A DNA stretch of 64,000 nt. Origin: JABDQZ01 sp050049775. GTDB lineage: Bacteria; Pseudomonadota; Gammaproteobacteria; Chromatiales; Chromatiaceae. Position numbers and translations under genes: made by a program. The notes beneath the pieces were generated by a model, which searched no databases, had not been told where the DNA came from, and saw only the letters and a list, made by a program, of their open reading frames with translations. Below are positions 26,327 through 35,570 of the stretch, in pieces; position 1 is the stretch's first letter, and each line of letters starts with the position of its first letter. The stretch covers positions 1 through 64,000 of the forward strand of contig JASFVP010000008.1 in NCBI GenBank assembly GCA_050049775.1, written 5' to 3'.

Positions 26327-26848
26327 TCAGCCAACCATGGTTTCGATCGGGCTGATATTGACATCCAGACCGCTCTTGTCGATGCGATCAACCGCGTCCT
26401 GTAACTCCTCGATGGATTTATCGGAATAGCCGTCAATCACCATGATGTACAGCGGCTCGGCATCATTACCGACCACGTCCGAACTCAGGTCCAGAATATT
26501 AAAGCCGGTTTCCGCCAGCGCCGATGTCACCTGTGCGACGATGCCGGCACGGTCAGCGCCATTGACGCGTACCGTAATATTCGGCACCACATGCTTGTGC
26601 AGATGTGCCTCGATCGGATCCAGGTGCATGCACAAGTCCATGCCGTCGATGATGGGCGCCAGTGCCTGATCAATATCCTCGGCAGACACCGGACTCTGCA
26701 CCATCATCATGATGGTGAAATTACCGCCGAGACGGATCATCGACGCTTCACCCAGACTCAGGCCACGCTCGAACAGGGCCGTTGTCACTTTTGCCACGAT
26801 GCCGGGGCTGTCTTCGCCGACCAGGGTCAGCATGTACCAATCATTCAC
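26327..26848 (-). CDS. gcvR: double ACT-domain protein, GcvR-like regulator
   Basis: 173 residues from a GTG at 26848. This start is chosen because GGAG lies 7 bases upstream; it overlaps the pgeF stop by 8 bases. An earlier ATG at 26872 lacks such a site. Two ACT domains are visible: residues 5-75 (MLTLVGEDSPGIVAKVTTAL) and 90-165 (NITVRVNGADRAGIVAQVTSAL). The layout matches GcvR, which represses the glycine cleavage operon through GcvA in E. coli; whether the same target holds here is unknown. Symbol given by similarity. Confidence 0.75.
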   Translation of the reverse strand: MNDWYMLTLVGEDSPGIVAKVTTALFERGLSLGEASMIRLGGNFTIMMMVQSPVSAEDIDQALAPIIDGMDLCMHLDPIEAHLHKHVVPNITVRVNGADRAGIVAQVTSALAETGFNILDLSSDVVGNDAEPLYIMVIDGYSDKSIEELQDAVDRIDKSGLDVNISPIETMVG

Positions 26849-27602
26849 TGTGTTTCTCCACAAGCTCTTCAAACCAGATCAGGGACGCCATGCGACCAGT
26901 GACGCCGTCGCGGCGGTAGGAATAAAAACGTTGCTGGTCGCTAACTGTACAGAATTCGCCACCAGTAATAAATCCGACGCCACAGCGTTGCAGCCGCAAA
27001 CGCGCCAGCTGGTAAATATCGGCCAGCCATTTATCCGCACCATTGCTCTGAAACGCGGCCTGCGCCTCTGCTTGTTGCGACACAAAGGCCTCGACCACCT
27101 CGGCGCCGACTTCAAATGCCGCCGGGCCAATGGCCGGTCCCAACCAGACACACAGGTCGGCTGCATCCGTCCGGAATTTATCCAATGTCGCCTCAATCAC
27201 CCCGGCCTGCAGACCTTTCCAACCGGCATGCGCTACCGCGACTTCCGTACCATTGCGATCGGCGATAAACACCGGCAGGCAATCGGCCGTCAGCACCACA
27301 CAGACCTGGCCGGGCTGATCCGTATAGGCCGCGTCCGCCTGACAAACGGACTCACAACCAGCATCCACCACTTGCACGCCATGCACCTGCTCAAGCCAGC
27401 GTGGCTCCTGCGGCAACTGTAACGCCTGGCGCAGCAACTGCCGGTTGCGTTCGACAGCGACAACATCATCGCCAACATGGGTGGCCAGATTAAAGCTGGC
27501 GTACGGCGGCTGACTGAAACCGCCTGCCCGGGTAGTCACTGCAGCGTGTACATTATCTGCAACCGGCCAGTCGGGGCGCAAAAACTCCAAATCCGCTGTC
27601 AC
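26841..27602 (-). CDS. pgeF: peptidoglycan editing factor PgeF (YfiH, multicopper laccase-like/purine nucleoside enzyme fold)
   Basis: 253 residues. The conserved ASFNLATHVGDD, LTADCLPVFIAD, VAHAGWKGL and CVWLGPAIGP segments place it in the YfiH/PgeF family, with the metal-binding Cys and His residues retained. In E. coli the protein corrects misincorporation of serine for alanine in the murein stem peptide; family members also show purine nucleoside phosphorylase and laccase activity. The start overlaps the rluD stop by 4 bases, the same order as rluD-yfiH in E. coli. Confidence 0.93.
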   Translation of the reverse strand: MTADLEFLRPDWPVADNVHAAVTTRAGGFSQPPYASFNLATHVGDDVVAVERNRQLLRQALQLPQEPRWLEQVHGVQVVDAGCESVCQADAAYTDQPGQVCVVLTADCLPVFIADRNGTEVAVAHAGWKGLQAGVIEATLDKFRTDAADLCVWLGPAIGPAAFEVGAEVVEAFVSQQAEAQAAFQSNGADKWLADIYQLARLRLQRCGVGFITGGEFCTVSDQQRFYSYRRDGVTGRMASLIWFEELVEKHSE

Positions 27603-28564
27603 GCCGCAGCTTCCTCATCGCGCAACGCCTGCAATAACTGCTGCATGTCCTCTGGCAATGGCGCTCCCCAACTGAGCGTCTCGTCACTGACCGGATGCTG
27701 CAAGGTCAAACGCCGCGCATGCAATGCCTGGCGCGGGAAGTCACGGATTTTCTGTTTCAGGGTTTCACTGACGCCGGCCGGTATGCGACTGCGACCGGCA
27801 TACAGCGGGTCACCGACAATCGGGTGGTGAATGTAAGCCATATGCACACGGATCTGGTGCGTGCGCCCGGTTTCAAGCTTGATCTTCACATAGGTATGGG
27901 CACGAAATTTCTCACCTATGCGGTAATGAGTGATCGCCGGTTTGCCGAGTGGATGTACCGCCATACGCGTGCGATGCACCGGATGCCGACCGATCGGCTC
28001 ATCGACGGTGCCGCCACCGGTCAACACGCCGGTGACGATGGCGCGATATTCGCGGCTGACCGTGCGCTGCTGCAATTGTGCCACCAGAGATTTGTGCGCC
28101 AGTTCGGTCTTGGCCACCACCATGAGTCCGGTAGTGTCCTTATCCAGCCGGTGCACAATGCCGGCACGCGGCAGGCCGGCCAGCTGCGGTACATGATAGA
28201 GCAGACCGTTGAGCAAGGTTCCCTGCCAGTTGCCGGCTGCCGGATGCACCACCAGACCGGCCGGTTTGTTGAGCACCAGCATCGAGTCGTCTTCAAACAC
28301 AATGTCCAGCGGTATCGGTTCGGCGCTGAAGCCGGTTTCGTCGCGCTCTTCCAACTGCAGCGCCAGGTTTTCCCCGCCGAGCAGGCGGTCTTTCGGCCGG
28401 CGGATCTGGTCGTCTACCGTCACCAGCCCCTCTCGGATCCATTGGGTCAGGCGGCTGCGCGAGTAGTCCTCGAACAGGGCGCTCATGACCTGATCCAGTC
28501 GCTGGCCCGCCAGCTCGTCGGGAACCACGGCATGCAGAATTTGCGCGGCTTTATGCTCGGTCAT
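27599..28564 (-). CDS. rluD: 23S rRNA pseudouridine synthase RluD
   Basis: 321 residues: N-terminal S4 RNA-binding domain (about 16-75), then the RluA-type catalytic domain with Asp141 in GIVHRLDKDTTG. The order rluD-pgeF on one side and bamD divergent on the other is the same as in E. coli, which favours RluD (pseudouridines 1911/1915/1917 of helix 69) over RluA or RluC. It starts 81 bases from bamD on the opposite strand. Confidence 0.95.
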   Translation of the reverse strand: MTEHKAAQILHAVVPDELAGQRLDQVMSALFEDYSRSRLTQWIREGLVTVDDQIRRPKDRLLGGENLALQLEERDETGFSAEPIPLDIVFEDDSMLVLNKPAGLVVHPAAGNWQGTLLNGLLYHVPQLAGLPRAGIVHRLDKDTTGLMVVAKTELAHKSLVAQLQQRTVSREYRAIVTGVLTGGGTVDEPIGRHPVHRTRMAVHPLGKPAITHYRIGEKFRAHTYVKIKLETGRTHQIRVHMAYIHHPIVGDPLYAGRSRIPAGVSETLKQKIRDFPRQALHARRLTLQHPVSDETLSWGAPLPEDMQQLLQALRDEEAAA

Positions 28565-28604
28565 GCGGGATTTCTAAAATCATCAAACACGGGGACGGTT
28601 AGGT

Positions 28605-28610
28605 TATACT
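28605..28610 (+). promoter_or_regulatory. candidate -10 element of bamD
   Basis: TATACT in the 81-base divergent region matches the -10 consensus in all but one position and lies 36 bases before the bamD ATG. No good -35 box is visible at 17 bases upstream, so this is tentative. Confidence 0.35.
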
Positions 28611-28645
28611 TCGGCATCAGCATATACCAGACAGCAGAATTCATC

Positions 28646-29488
28646 ATGAGTTATCGTTTTTCACGCCCCGGTTTTGTCTTGCCCGGCTTGTTGGCCGCCA
28701 TCCTGTTGAGCAGCGGTTGTTCGCTGCTACCGGAAGAAAAAGACGAAACCCTCAACTGGTCGGCCAACAAATTCTATACTGAGGCCTCCGAGGCCATGCG
28801 CGCCGGTGACTACAAAACCGCGGCCGAATACTACGAAAAACTCGAGGCGCGCTATCCATTCGGCAAATACGCCCTGCAGGCGCAGCTCGACCTGGCCTAT
28901 GCCTATTACAAGGACTCGGAGCCCGAGTCGGCGATTGCCGCTGCCGATCGTTTTATCCGCCTGCACCCGAATCACCCGGCCACGGCATACGCCTATTATT
29001 TGAAAGGCCTGGTCAACTTCAATCGCCGCCTGGGTTTTCTGACCCGCTTTATACCGACCGATACCTCACAGCGTGATCCGGGCGCGGCGCTCGAAGCCTA
29101 CAAGGATTTTGCAGAACTGGCGCGCAAATTCCCGGACAGTGAGTACGCTGAAGATGCGCGCAAGCGCATGATTTACCTGCGCAACAACCTGGCCAAGCAT
29201 GAAGTGCATGTCGCGCGCTATTACCTGGAACGCGGCGCCTATGTCGCCGCAGCCAACCGAGCCGGCACCGTAGTGGAAAAATACCAGCGCACCCCGGCAG
29301 TCAAGGACGCACTGGAAATCATGATAGAAGCTTACAAACGGCTCGATAAACCCGAACTGGCGCAGGATGCAGAACGCGTGCTGGCTTTGAATCTGGAAAA
29401 AGGCACTTTTTCAGTCGATCCGTTGGAACTCGAGGAACCGACACTGGGTCGCAAGATCTGGGAGTACCTGGAACTCGACAAAAACTAG
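28646..29488 (+). CDS. bamD: outer membrane assembly lipoprotein BamD (ComL/YfiO)
   Basis: 280 residues from ATG 28646. Lipoprotein signal peptide with lipobox LLSSGC, lipidated Cys25. The mature protein is built of TPR-like helices (about 40-240; YTEASEAMRAGDYKTAAEY and the EARYPFGKYALQAQ repeat). BamD is the essential lipoprotein of the BAM complex that inserts beta-barrels into the outer membrane. An apparent longer frame upstream is antisense to rluD and is not part of the gene. A strong hairpin follows at 29510-29537. Confidence 0.96.
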   Translation: MSYRFSRPGFVLPGLLAAILLSSGCSLLPEEKDETLNWSANKFYTEASEAMRAGDYKTAAEYYEKLEARYPFGKYALQAQLDLAYAYYKDSEPESAIAAADRFIRLHPNHPATAYAYYLKGLVNFNRRLGFLTRFIPTDTSQRDPGAALEAYKDFAELARKFPDSEYAEDARKRMIYLRNNLAKHEVHVARYYLERGAYVAAANRAGTVVEKYQRTPAVKDALEIMIEAYKRLDKPELAQDAERVLALNLEKGTFSVDPLELEEPTLGRKIWEYLELDKN

Positions 29489-29509
29489 GCCGCATGTACC
29501 AATCTGTAC

Positions 29510-29537
29510 CGCCATTCCGGCAGCAGCCGGAATGGCG
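29510..29537. terminator. bidirectional hairpin between bamD and glnB
   Basis: A perfect 12-base-pair stem, CGCCATTCCGGC paired with GCCGGAATGGCG, with a four-base loop AGCA, lies in the 57-base gap of the convergent genes bamD and glnB. There is no strong T-run on either side, so termination efficiency is uncertain. Confidence 0.65.
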
Positions 29538-29545
29538 CCGCTTGT

Positions 29546-29884
29546 TCAGATTGCTTCGTCACCTTCCTCGCCGGTGCGGATGCGAACAACACGTTCGACA
29601 CTGGTGACAAAAATCTTGCCATCACCAATCTTGCCGGTGCGCGCCGCCTTGGTGATGGCATCGACACAGCCGTCAAGCTTGTCATCCGGAATCACCATTT
29701 CCAGTTTCACCTTGGGCAGGAAATCGACAATGTACTCGGCGCCACGATACAACTCGGTATGGCCTTTCTGGCGTCCAAAACCCTTGACTTCGGTGACCGT
29801 CAGGCCGGTGATGCCTTCTTCGGAAAGCGCTTCCCTGACCTCGTCGAGTTTGAACGGCTTGATGATGGCTTCTACTTTTTTCAT
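29546..29884 (-). CDS. glnB: nitrogen regulatory protein P-II
   Basis: 112 residues, full-length P-II. The T-loop GHTELYRGAEYIVDF carries uridylylated Tyr51; the B-loop is TGKIGDGKIFV, and the C-loop ends RIRTGEEGDEAI. The sequence is closer to E. coli GlnB than to GlnK. It is a trimer that senses 2-oxoglutarate, ATP/ADP and, through uridylylation, glutamine, and controls GlnE, NtrB and others. It has a good ribosome site (CTGGAGAG) and follows nadE by 27 bases, so co-transcription with the glutamine-dependent NAD synthetase is likely. No amtB is nearby. Confidence 0.95.
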   Translation of the reverse strand: MKKVEAIIKPFKLDEVREALSEEGITGLTVTEVKGFGRQKGHTELYRGAEYIVDFLPKVKLEMVIPDDKLDGCVDAITKAARTGKIGDGKIFVTSVERVVRIRTGEEGDEAI

Positions 29885-29911
29885 TTTTTCTCTCCAGGAT
29901 AAATATTAAGG

Positions 29912-31528
29912 TCAGCTTTCGCTCGAGCTGAATCCGTTGGTAATCGGATAGCGCCGGTCGCGGCCATAGGCGCGCATGGTGATCTTGATCCCGGGCGGCG
30001 CCTGGCGGCGTTTGTATTCGTTCACATCCACCAGCCGTACAATCCGCTTGACCAGACCCTCGTCAAAGCCCATGCCGACGATGGCCTTGACGCCGAGATC
30101 CAGCTCCACATACAGGCGCAGAATCTCGTCGAGCACTGCATAGTCCGGCAGGCTGTCGGTATCTTGCTGGTCGGCGCGCAGTTCCGCCGATGGCGGCCGT
30201 TCGATGACACGTTGCGGTATGACCTGACCACGGCGGTTGCGATATTCGGCCAACTGGTAAACCAGCAGTTTAGGACAATCCTTGATCGGAGCAAAGCCGC
30301 CAGCCATGTCGCCGTACAGCGTCGAATAACCGACCGACATTTCGCTCTTGTTGCCGGTGGTCAGCAGCATTTTGCCTTTTTTGTTGCTGATCGCCATCAG
30401 CAGGATACCTCGGCAGCGGGCCTGAATATTTTCCTCGGTGACGTCTGCCGGCAGCCCTTTAAACTCGTCACTCAATAGATCCAGAAATGCCGTAAACGGT
30501 TGCTCGATCGGCAGACTGCGATAATGTACGCCGAGATTGCGCGCCTGCAATGCTGCATCCTCGTTGCTCATATCAGCGGTATAACGCGACGGCATCATGA
30601 CCACCTCGACCTGATCAGCACCGAGCGCATCCACGGCCAGCGCCAGCACCAGCGCCGAATCGATACCGCCCGACAGACCCAGCACCACGCCCCGGAAACC
30701 ATTTTTGATGACATAGTCGCGAATACCAAGCACCAGCGCCTGGTAAATACGCGCCAGCAGATCATCATCCACCAGAATCTGATCATGCACCGGTTGTAAA
30801 TTTTCAAAGGTCACCGGCGACAGACATTCGACAAATTCGGGACTGTGCTGGGTAACATCACCGGCGGCATTGATGACAAACGAGCCGCCGTCGAACACCA
30901 GTTCGTCCTGGCCACCGACCAGATTGACATAGACAATGCTGATCTGATGCTTGCGGGCATGGCGCGCCAGCATCTGCTCGCGGCGCATGGACTTTTCGAT
31001 ATCAAACGGCGAGGCGTTGATGTTGAGCAGCAGCTTGGCGCCGGCCGCCACGGACTGCGCCACCGGCCCTTCTTCCCAGACGTCTTCACAAATGGTGATA
31101 CCAATCGGCACGCCCTTGACCTCAATGACGCAAGCCTGTTCACCGGGTGTGAAATAACGCTTTTCATCAAACACGCTGTAATTTGGCAGCGCATGCTTGA
31201 AATATTCGACCAGCAGCTCACCATCACGCAGCACACCGGCGGCGTTGTAAAGCTTGCCCAAACGATTGCGTGGATAGCCCAGCACCACGGCGATGCCTTT
31301 GACCGATTCGCGCACATGATCAAACGCCTGTTCGGTCGCTTCGATGAAGGCCGGGCGCAGTAACAGATCTTCGGGCGGATAACCGGTCAGGCTCAGTTCC
31401 GGAAAGGCGACAATATCAGCCTGGAAATCATCCCTTGCCCGGTTGGCCGCCTCGATGATGCGCTCGGCATTGCCGCGCACGTCACCCACCAGCAGATTGA
31501 GCTGCGCCATTACGATTTTCAGGGACAT
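29912..31528 (-). CDS. nadE: glutamine-dependent NAD+ synthetase
   Basis: 538 residues from the ATG at 31528 (MSLKIVMAQLNLLVGD). The N-terminal nitrilase-type glutaminase domain has Glu in FPELSLTGYP, Lys in KHALPNYSVFDEKRYF and nucleophilic Cys in ICEDVWE. The C-terminal ATP-pyrophosphatase domain has the P-loop LGLSGGIDSALV. It amidates deamido-NAD+ using glutamine. Adjacent glnB downstream hints at coordinated response to glutamine status; P-II is known to bind NAD synthetase in some bacteria, but that is not shown here. Confidence 0.95.
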   Translation of the reverse strand: MSLKIVMAQLNLLVGDVRGNAERIIEAANRARDDFQADIVAFPELSLTGYPPEDLLLRPAFIEATEQAFDHVRESVKGIAVVLGYPRNRLGKLYNAAGVLRDGELLVEYFKHALPNYSVFDEKRYFTPGEQACVIEVKGVPIGITICEDVWEEGPVAQSVAAGAKLLLNINASPFDIEKSMRREQMLARHARKHQISIVYVNLVGGQDELVFDGGSFVINAAGDVTQHSPEFVECLSPVTFENLQPVHDQILVDDDLLARIYQALVLGIRDYVIKNGFRGVVLGLSGGIDSALVLALAVDALGADQVEVVMMPSRYTADMSNEDAALQARNLGVHYRSLPIEQPFTAFLDLLSDEFKGLPADVTEENIQARCRGILLMAISNKKGKMLLTTGNKSEMSVGYSTLYGDMAGGFAPIKDCPKLLVYQLAEYRNRRGQVIPQRVIERPPSAELRADQQDTDSLPDYAVLDEILRLYVELDLGVKAIVGMGFDEGLVKRIVRLVDVNEYKRRQAPPGIKITMRAYGRDRRYPITNGFSSSES

Positions 31529-31564
31529 GTCAGTACTTCTGCATGGCAATTGATCGACAGGACG

Positions 31565-32434
31565 TCAGCCCAGCAGCTCATGCATGCGCCGGCCGATTTC
31601 AGCCGGCGAACGCACCGTCGCCACACCGGCGGCTTCCAACGCCGCATACTTGCCTTCCGCCGTGCCCTTGCCACCACTGACGATGGCGCCGGCATGGCCC
31701 ATGCGTTTACCGGATGGCGCCGTCACGCCGGCAATGTAGGCGACCACCGGCTTGCTGACGTGTTCACGGATGTAGTCGGCGGCATCTTCCTCGGCGCTGC
31801 CGCCGATTTCGCCCACCATGACGATGCCGCGCGTCTGCTCATCCTGCTCAAACAGCTCCAGGCAATCAATGAAATTCATGCCCTGGATCGGGTCGCCGCC
31901 AATACCTACGCAAGTGCTCTGACCAAGCCCTTCGCTGGTGGTCTGGTAAACCGCCTCGTAAGTCAGGGTACCGGAACGTGACACAATCCCCACCGAACCC
32001 GGTTGATGGATATTGCCCGGCATGATGCCGATCTTGCACGCGCCGGGCGTGATAATGCCGGGGCAGTTCGGCCCGATCAGATAGACATCGCTGCCTTCGA
32101 GCGCCGCCTTGACCTTGAGCATGTCCTGCACCGGAATGCCCTCGGTGATGCAGGCGATCACTTTGATACCGGCATCGGCCGCTTCCAGAATGGCATCGGC
32201 AGCGAATGCCGCCGGCACATAAATCATGCTGGCTTCGGCGCCTCCCTGCTGCACTGCCTGTTCGACCGTGTCGAATACCGGCAGATCCAGATGGGTTTGC
32301 CCGCCCTTGCCCGGCGTCACGCCACCAACCATATTGGTGCCATAGGCGATCGCCTGTTCGGAATGGAAGGTGCCCTGCTTGCCGGTAAAGCCCTGGCAAA
32401 TGACCTTGGTGTTTTTATCGATCAAGATGCTCAT
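31565..32434 (-). CDS. sucD: succinyl-CoA synthetase alpha subunit
   Basis: 289 residues. The CoA-binding start CQGFTGKQGTFHSEQAI and the phosphohistidine segment GKRMGHAGAIVSGG are conserved. The enzyme makes succinate and ATP/GTP from succinyl-CoA in the TCA cycle. The gene overlaps sucC by 4 bases. The rest of the suc operon (sucAB, lpd) is not in the window. Confidence 0.97.
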   Translation of the reverse strand: MSILIDKNTKVICQGFTGKQGTFHSEQAIAYGTNMVGGVTPGKGGQTHLDLPVFDTVEQAVQQGGAEASMIYVPAAFAADAILEAADAGIKVIACITEGIPVQDMLKVKAALEGSDVYLIGPNCPGIITPGACKIGIMPGNIHQPGSVGIVSRSGTLTYEAVYQTTSEGLGQSTCVGIGGDPIQGMNFIDCLELFEQDEQTRGIVMVGEIGGSAEEDAADYIREHVSKPVVAYIAGVTAPSGKRMGHAGAIVSGGKGTAEGKYAALEAAGVATVRSPAEIGRRMHELLG

Positions 32435-33600
32435 GCCTGACCTCCTGCAGCTGCAACGACCTTGTTGGCCGCTTCGGTCAAATCGGAGGCCGTCATCAAA
32501 TCCAGGCCACTGTTGTTGAGCATGTCCAGCCCCTGGGGGGCGTTGGTGCCTTCGAGTCGCACCACCACCGGTACCTCGATACCAACTTCGCGCACAGCAC
32601 TGATGATGCCCTCGGCAATCAGGTCACAACGCACGATGCCACCGAAGATGTTGACCAGCACCGCCTTGACCTTGTCGTCGGACAAAATCAGCTTGAATGC
32701 TTCGGCAACACGCTCGGCCGTGGTGCCACCACCGACATCAAGGAAATTGGCCGGCAAGCCGCCGTGCAGCTTGACCAGGTCCATGGTCGCCATCGCAAGA
32801 CCGGCGCCGTTGACCATGCAGCCAATGTTGCCATCGAGCGTGATGTAGTTGAGTTCATGCTCGGCCGCTTCAGCCTCGCGCGCGTCTTCCTGGCTCTTGT
32901 CGCGCAGCGCCAGCAGGTCGGGATGACGGTAGACGGCGTTGTCATCGAGATTGATTTTGGCGTCCAGCGCCAGCAGGTTGTCGCTGCGCGTGACGACAAG
33001 AGGATTGATTTCAATCAGCGAGGCATCCGTAGCGGTGAAAATCCGGAACAGCGCGAACATAATCTGCTGGAACTCACGAATCTGCGCGCCTTCGAGCTGC
33101 AAGGCAAACGCCAGTTTGCGACACTGGTAGGCCTGCAGGCCGGCGGCCGGGTCGATGCGAATGCTGTGAATTTTTTCCGGTGTCGTGGCGGCGACCTCTT
33201 CGATGTTCATGCCGCCGGCGCTGGATGCCATGAACAGAATGCGTTTGCTGGCCCGGTCAACCAATACACCGAGATAAATCTCGCGCTCGATGTCGGTTGG
33301 TTGCTCGATCAGCAGCGTGTTGACCGGCAGCCCTTCGGCGCCGGTTTGCGGTGTGACCAACTGCGCACCCAGCAAACGTTGGACTTCAGTCCGGGTCGCG
33401 TCAGCCGAATCGGTCAACACCACGCCGCCACCCTTGCCGCGGCCACCGGCATGCACCTGCGCCTTGACCACCCAACGACTGCCGCTCAGCTCAGACAACA
33501 CTGCGTCCAGCTGGCCGGCATCATCGACAATCCGGCCGCTCGGTACGGCAATGCCATGGTCGGCAAAAAGCTGTTTTGCCTGGTATTCATGCAAGTTCAT
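32431..33600 (-). CDS. sucC: succinyl-CoA synthetase beta subunit (ADP-forming)
   Basis: 389 residues with an ATP-grasp domain at the N-terminus (MNLHEYQAKQLFADHGI; KAQVHAGGRGKGGGV) and the ligase-CoA domain at the C-terminus (VNIFGGIVRCD). It pairs with SucD, which follows with a 4-base overlap. The gene is divergent from the small PP0621-like gene; the 91-base gap must hold both promoters. Confidence 0.97.
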   Translation of the reverse strand: MNLHEYQAKQLFADHGIAVPSGRIVDDAGQLDAVLSELSGSRWVVKAQVHAGGRGKGGGVVLTDSADATRTEVQRLLGAQLVTPQTGAEGLPVNTLLIEQPTDIEREIYLGVLVDRASKRILFMASSAGGMNIEEVAATTPEKIHSIRIDPAAGLQAYQCRKLAFALQLEGAQIREFQQIMFALFRIFTATDASLIEINPLVVTRSDNLLALDAKINLDDNAVYRHPDLLALRDKSQEDAREAEAAEHELNYITLDGNIGCMVNGAGLAMATMDLVKLHGGLPANFLDVGGGTTAERVAEAFKLILSDDKVKAVLVNIFGGIVRCDLIAEGIISAVREVGIEVPVVVRLEGTNAPQGLDMLNNSGLDLMTASDLTEAANKVVAAAGGQA

Positions 33601-33691
33601 ATGGGCAACTCTGTATTATTCTCGATTGTGGATTCGGCTATTTTGTGACAAACACTCACACGACGCAAAAAAACGTTTAGACTTCAGCGTT

Positions 33692-33937
33692 ATGGGCTTT
33701 CGTTTCATTCTTTTTATCGTTGCACTGGCTGGTGTCTGGCTGATTGTTCGCCATCTCGCCAGCAGCCGCAAATCGGCCCGACCGGAAATCAAAACCGGGA
33801 AGAAAAAAGTTATCACCGGCAATATGGTGGAGTGCGCACATTGCGGCCTGCATCTGCCGGAAGAGGAAGCCGTCAGTCGCCACGGCAAGTTCTACTGCAG
33901 CGAACAACACGCGGATATCGATGACCCAGACGGCTGA
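33692..33937 (+). CDS. PP0621-like small membrane protein with zinc-binding motif
   Basis: 81 residues. One N-terminal transmembrane helix (FILFIVALAGVWLIV) is followed by a basic linker and a C-terminal Cys motif (MVECAHCGLHLPEEEAV, then KFYCSEQH) likely to bind zinc, as in the PP0621 family of proteobacteria. Function unknown. It overlaps pilS by 17 bases, an arrangement suggesting translational coupling to the two-component genes. Confidence 0.8.
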   Translation: MGFRFILFIVALAGVWLIVRHLASSRKSARPEIKTGKKKVITGNMVECAHCGLHLPEEEAVSRHGKFYCSEQHADIDDPDG

Positions 33938-35570
33938 TCCCGGCAACAGACTGGATTTACCGGACTGGCTCAGCAAGGCGTTGTTGTCGCCGGTCACCCT
34001 GTTTCAACTGTACCGCTTTTTCCTTGCCCTGATGATGCTGACGGCGTATTTCACCAACACCGGCCCCGCCACGCTGGGTCAAACCCATCCGGCGCTGTTT
34101 GCCATTAGCAGTATTATCTATCTCGGTTTTGTCGTCGCCGGACTGCTCACGCTGCAATTTAAAAAAGTACGTGACGATACCAGCATCAACCTCATGACGT
34201 TCACCGACATCGTGTTGTTGACTCTCATGATGCACGCCAGCGGCGGCGTCGAATCAGGCCTTGGCATCCTGCTGGCCATCTCGGTGACCGCGGGCAGTCT
34301 GATGATGCGCGGCCGCCTGGCCTTGCTGTTTGCCGCACTGGCATCACTGGCGGTAATGACCGAACAGCTTGCCATCGTCATCACACCGGATGGCGCCCAG
34401 ACCGATTTTGTCCAATCCGCCCTGCTCGGCATAGCATTTTTTGCGATTGCCTTGCTGTCGCATTCACTGTCGCTGCACATCCGCGCCTCGGAAAACCTGG
34501 CCATGCGCAAACAGCAGGACCTCGCGGACATGGCGCAGCTCAGTGAATACATCATCGACCACATGCAGCAGGGTGTCATTGCCATCGACAATAACCGCCA
34601 GATCCGCCTGGTCAACCAGTCCGCCCTGAAACTGCTGGCGCTACCAGAGAGCAAACCCAGCAAGTCGCTGCCGATTCTCTGCCCGGAACTGGGCCGACAA
34701 CTCGACAGCTGGCTAAAAAACAAGCAGGCGCTGACCAAAAGCAGCATCAAGATCAGCAACAGCAGCAAGGAACTGCGAACCAGCTTTACCCCTCTGGGTC
34801 GAGACAATAACGCCGGCACGTTGATTTTTCTCGAAGATGCCTCGGAAATCACGCACCAGGCACAGCAACTCAAGCTGGCATCCATCGGCCGACTGACCGC
34901 CAGTATTGCGCATGAAATTCGCAACCCGCTCGGCGCCATCAGTCATGCCGGGCAGTTGCTGTCTGAATCCCCCATGCTGGCCAGCGAAGACCATCGTCTC
35001 ACCGAAATCATTCGTAACAACTCCAGCCGGGTCAATGAGGTCATCGAAAGCATTCTCAGCCTGTCGCGCCGTGATAGCGCCAAACCGCAGCTGGTACGTG
35101 TCAAATCCTGGCTGAACGATTTCAGAAGTAAATTCCTGCAAATTTCATCGCTCGACCCGACACAGCTGATACTCGATGTGGCGCCTGCCGATATCCAGGC
35201 CAGTTTTGACCCGGTGCAGGTGGAACAGGTCCTGTTCATTCTGGCGAACAACTCGGTCAGCCATTTTGACCGACGCCTCGCACAGCTGGATCTCCGCATT
35301 CTGGCCAGTCTGGATACCGGACATGGCAATCTGCTGCTTGAGTTCAGCGATAACGGCCCGGGCATCTCGGAAGGCAACCGTCGGCAGATTTTTGAGCCCT
35401 TCTTCACAACCAGCAACGCCGGCACCGGGCTTGGCCTTTACATCGCCCGGGAACTCAGCGAAAGTAATCGGGCAAGAATCGAGTATCTGCCCTCCGAACA
35501 GCGTGGCAGTCACTTCCGAATCAGCTTTGTCGATCCGATTGATTTAAAGGAAAGCCATGAAACAGGCTGA
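33921..35570 (+). CDS. pilS: sensor histidine kinase PilS
   Basis: 549 residues from ATG 33921; the longer in-frame extension upstream overlaps the PP0621-like gene and is rejected. Six hydrophobic segments (about 25-190) are followed by a PAS-like region (about 205-300), HisKA with His331 in SIAHEIRNPLGAI, and HATPase with FSDNGPGISEG and GTGLGLYIARE. PilS senses pilin level in the inner membrane in Pseudomonas and phosphorylates PilR. It overlaps pilR by 14 bases. Confidence 0.93.
   Translation: MTQTADPGNRLDLPDWLSKALLSPVTLFQLYRFFLALMMLTAYFTNTGPATLGQTHPALFAISSIIYLGFVVAGLLTLQFKKVRDDTSINLMTFTDIVLLTLMMHASGGVESGLGILLAISVTAGSLMMRGRLALLFAALASLAVMTEQLAIVITPDGAQTDFVQSALLGIAFFAIALLSHSLSLHIRASENLAMRKQQDLADMAQLSEYIIDHMQQGVIAIDNNRQIRLVNQSALKLLALPESKPSKSLPILCPELGRQLDSWLKNKQALTKSSIKISNSSKELRTSFTPLGRDNNAGTLIFLEDASEITHQAQQLKLASIGRLTASIAHEIRNPLGAISHAGQLLSESPMLASEDHRLTEIIRNNSSRVNEVIESILSLSRRDSAKPQLVRVKSWLNDFRSKFLQISSLDPTQLILDVAPADIQASFDPVQVEQVLFILANNSVSHFDRRLAQLDLRILASLDTGHGNLLLEFSDNGPGISEGNRRQIFEPFFTTSNAGTGLGLYIARELSESNRARIEYLPSEQRGSHFRISFVDPIDLKESHETG

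Noticed and set aside
27695..28645. Upstream in-frame extension of bamD
   Set aside because: It is antisense to rluD; the lipoprotein signal peptide at 28646 fixes the real start.
33744..33920. 59-codon N-terminal extension of pilS
   Set aside because: It overlaps the PP0621-like gene in another frame and has no membrane or domain features; ATG 33921 gives the normal PilS start.
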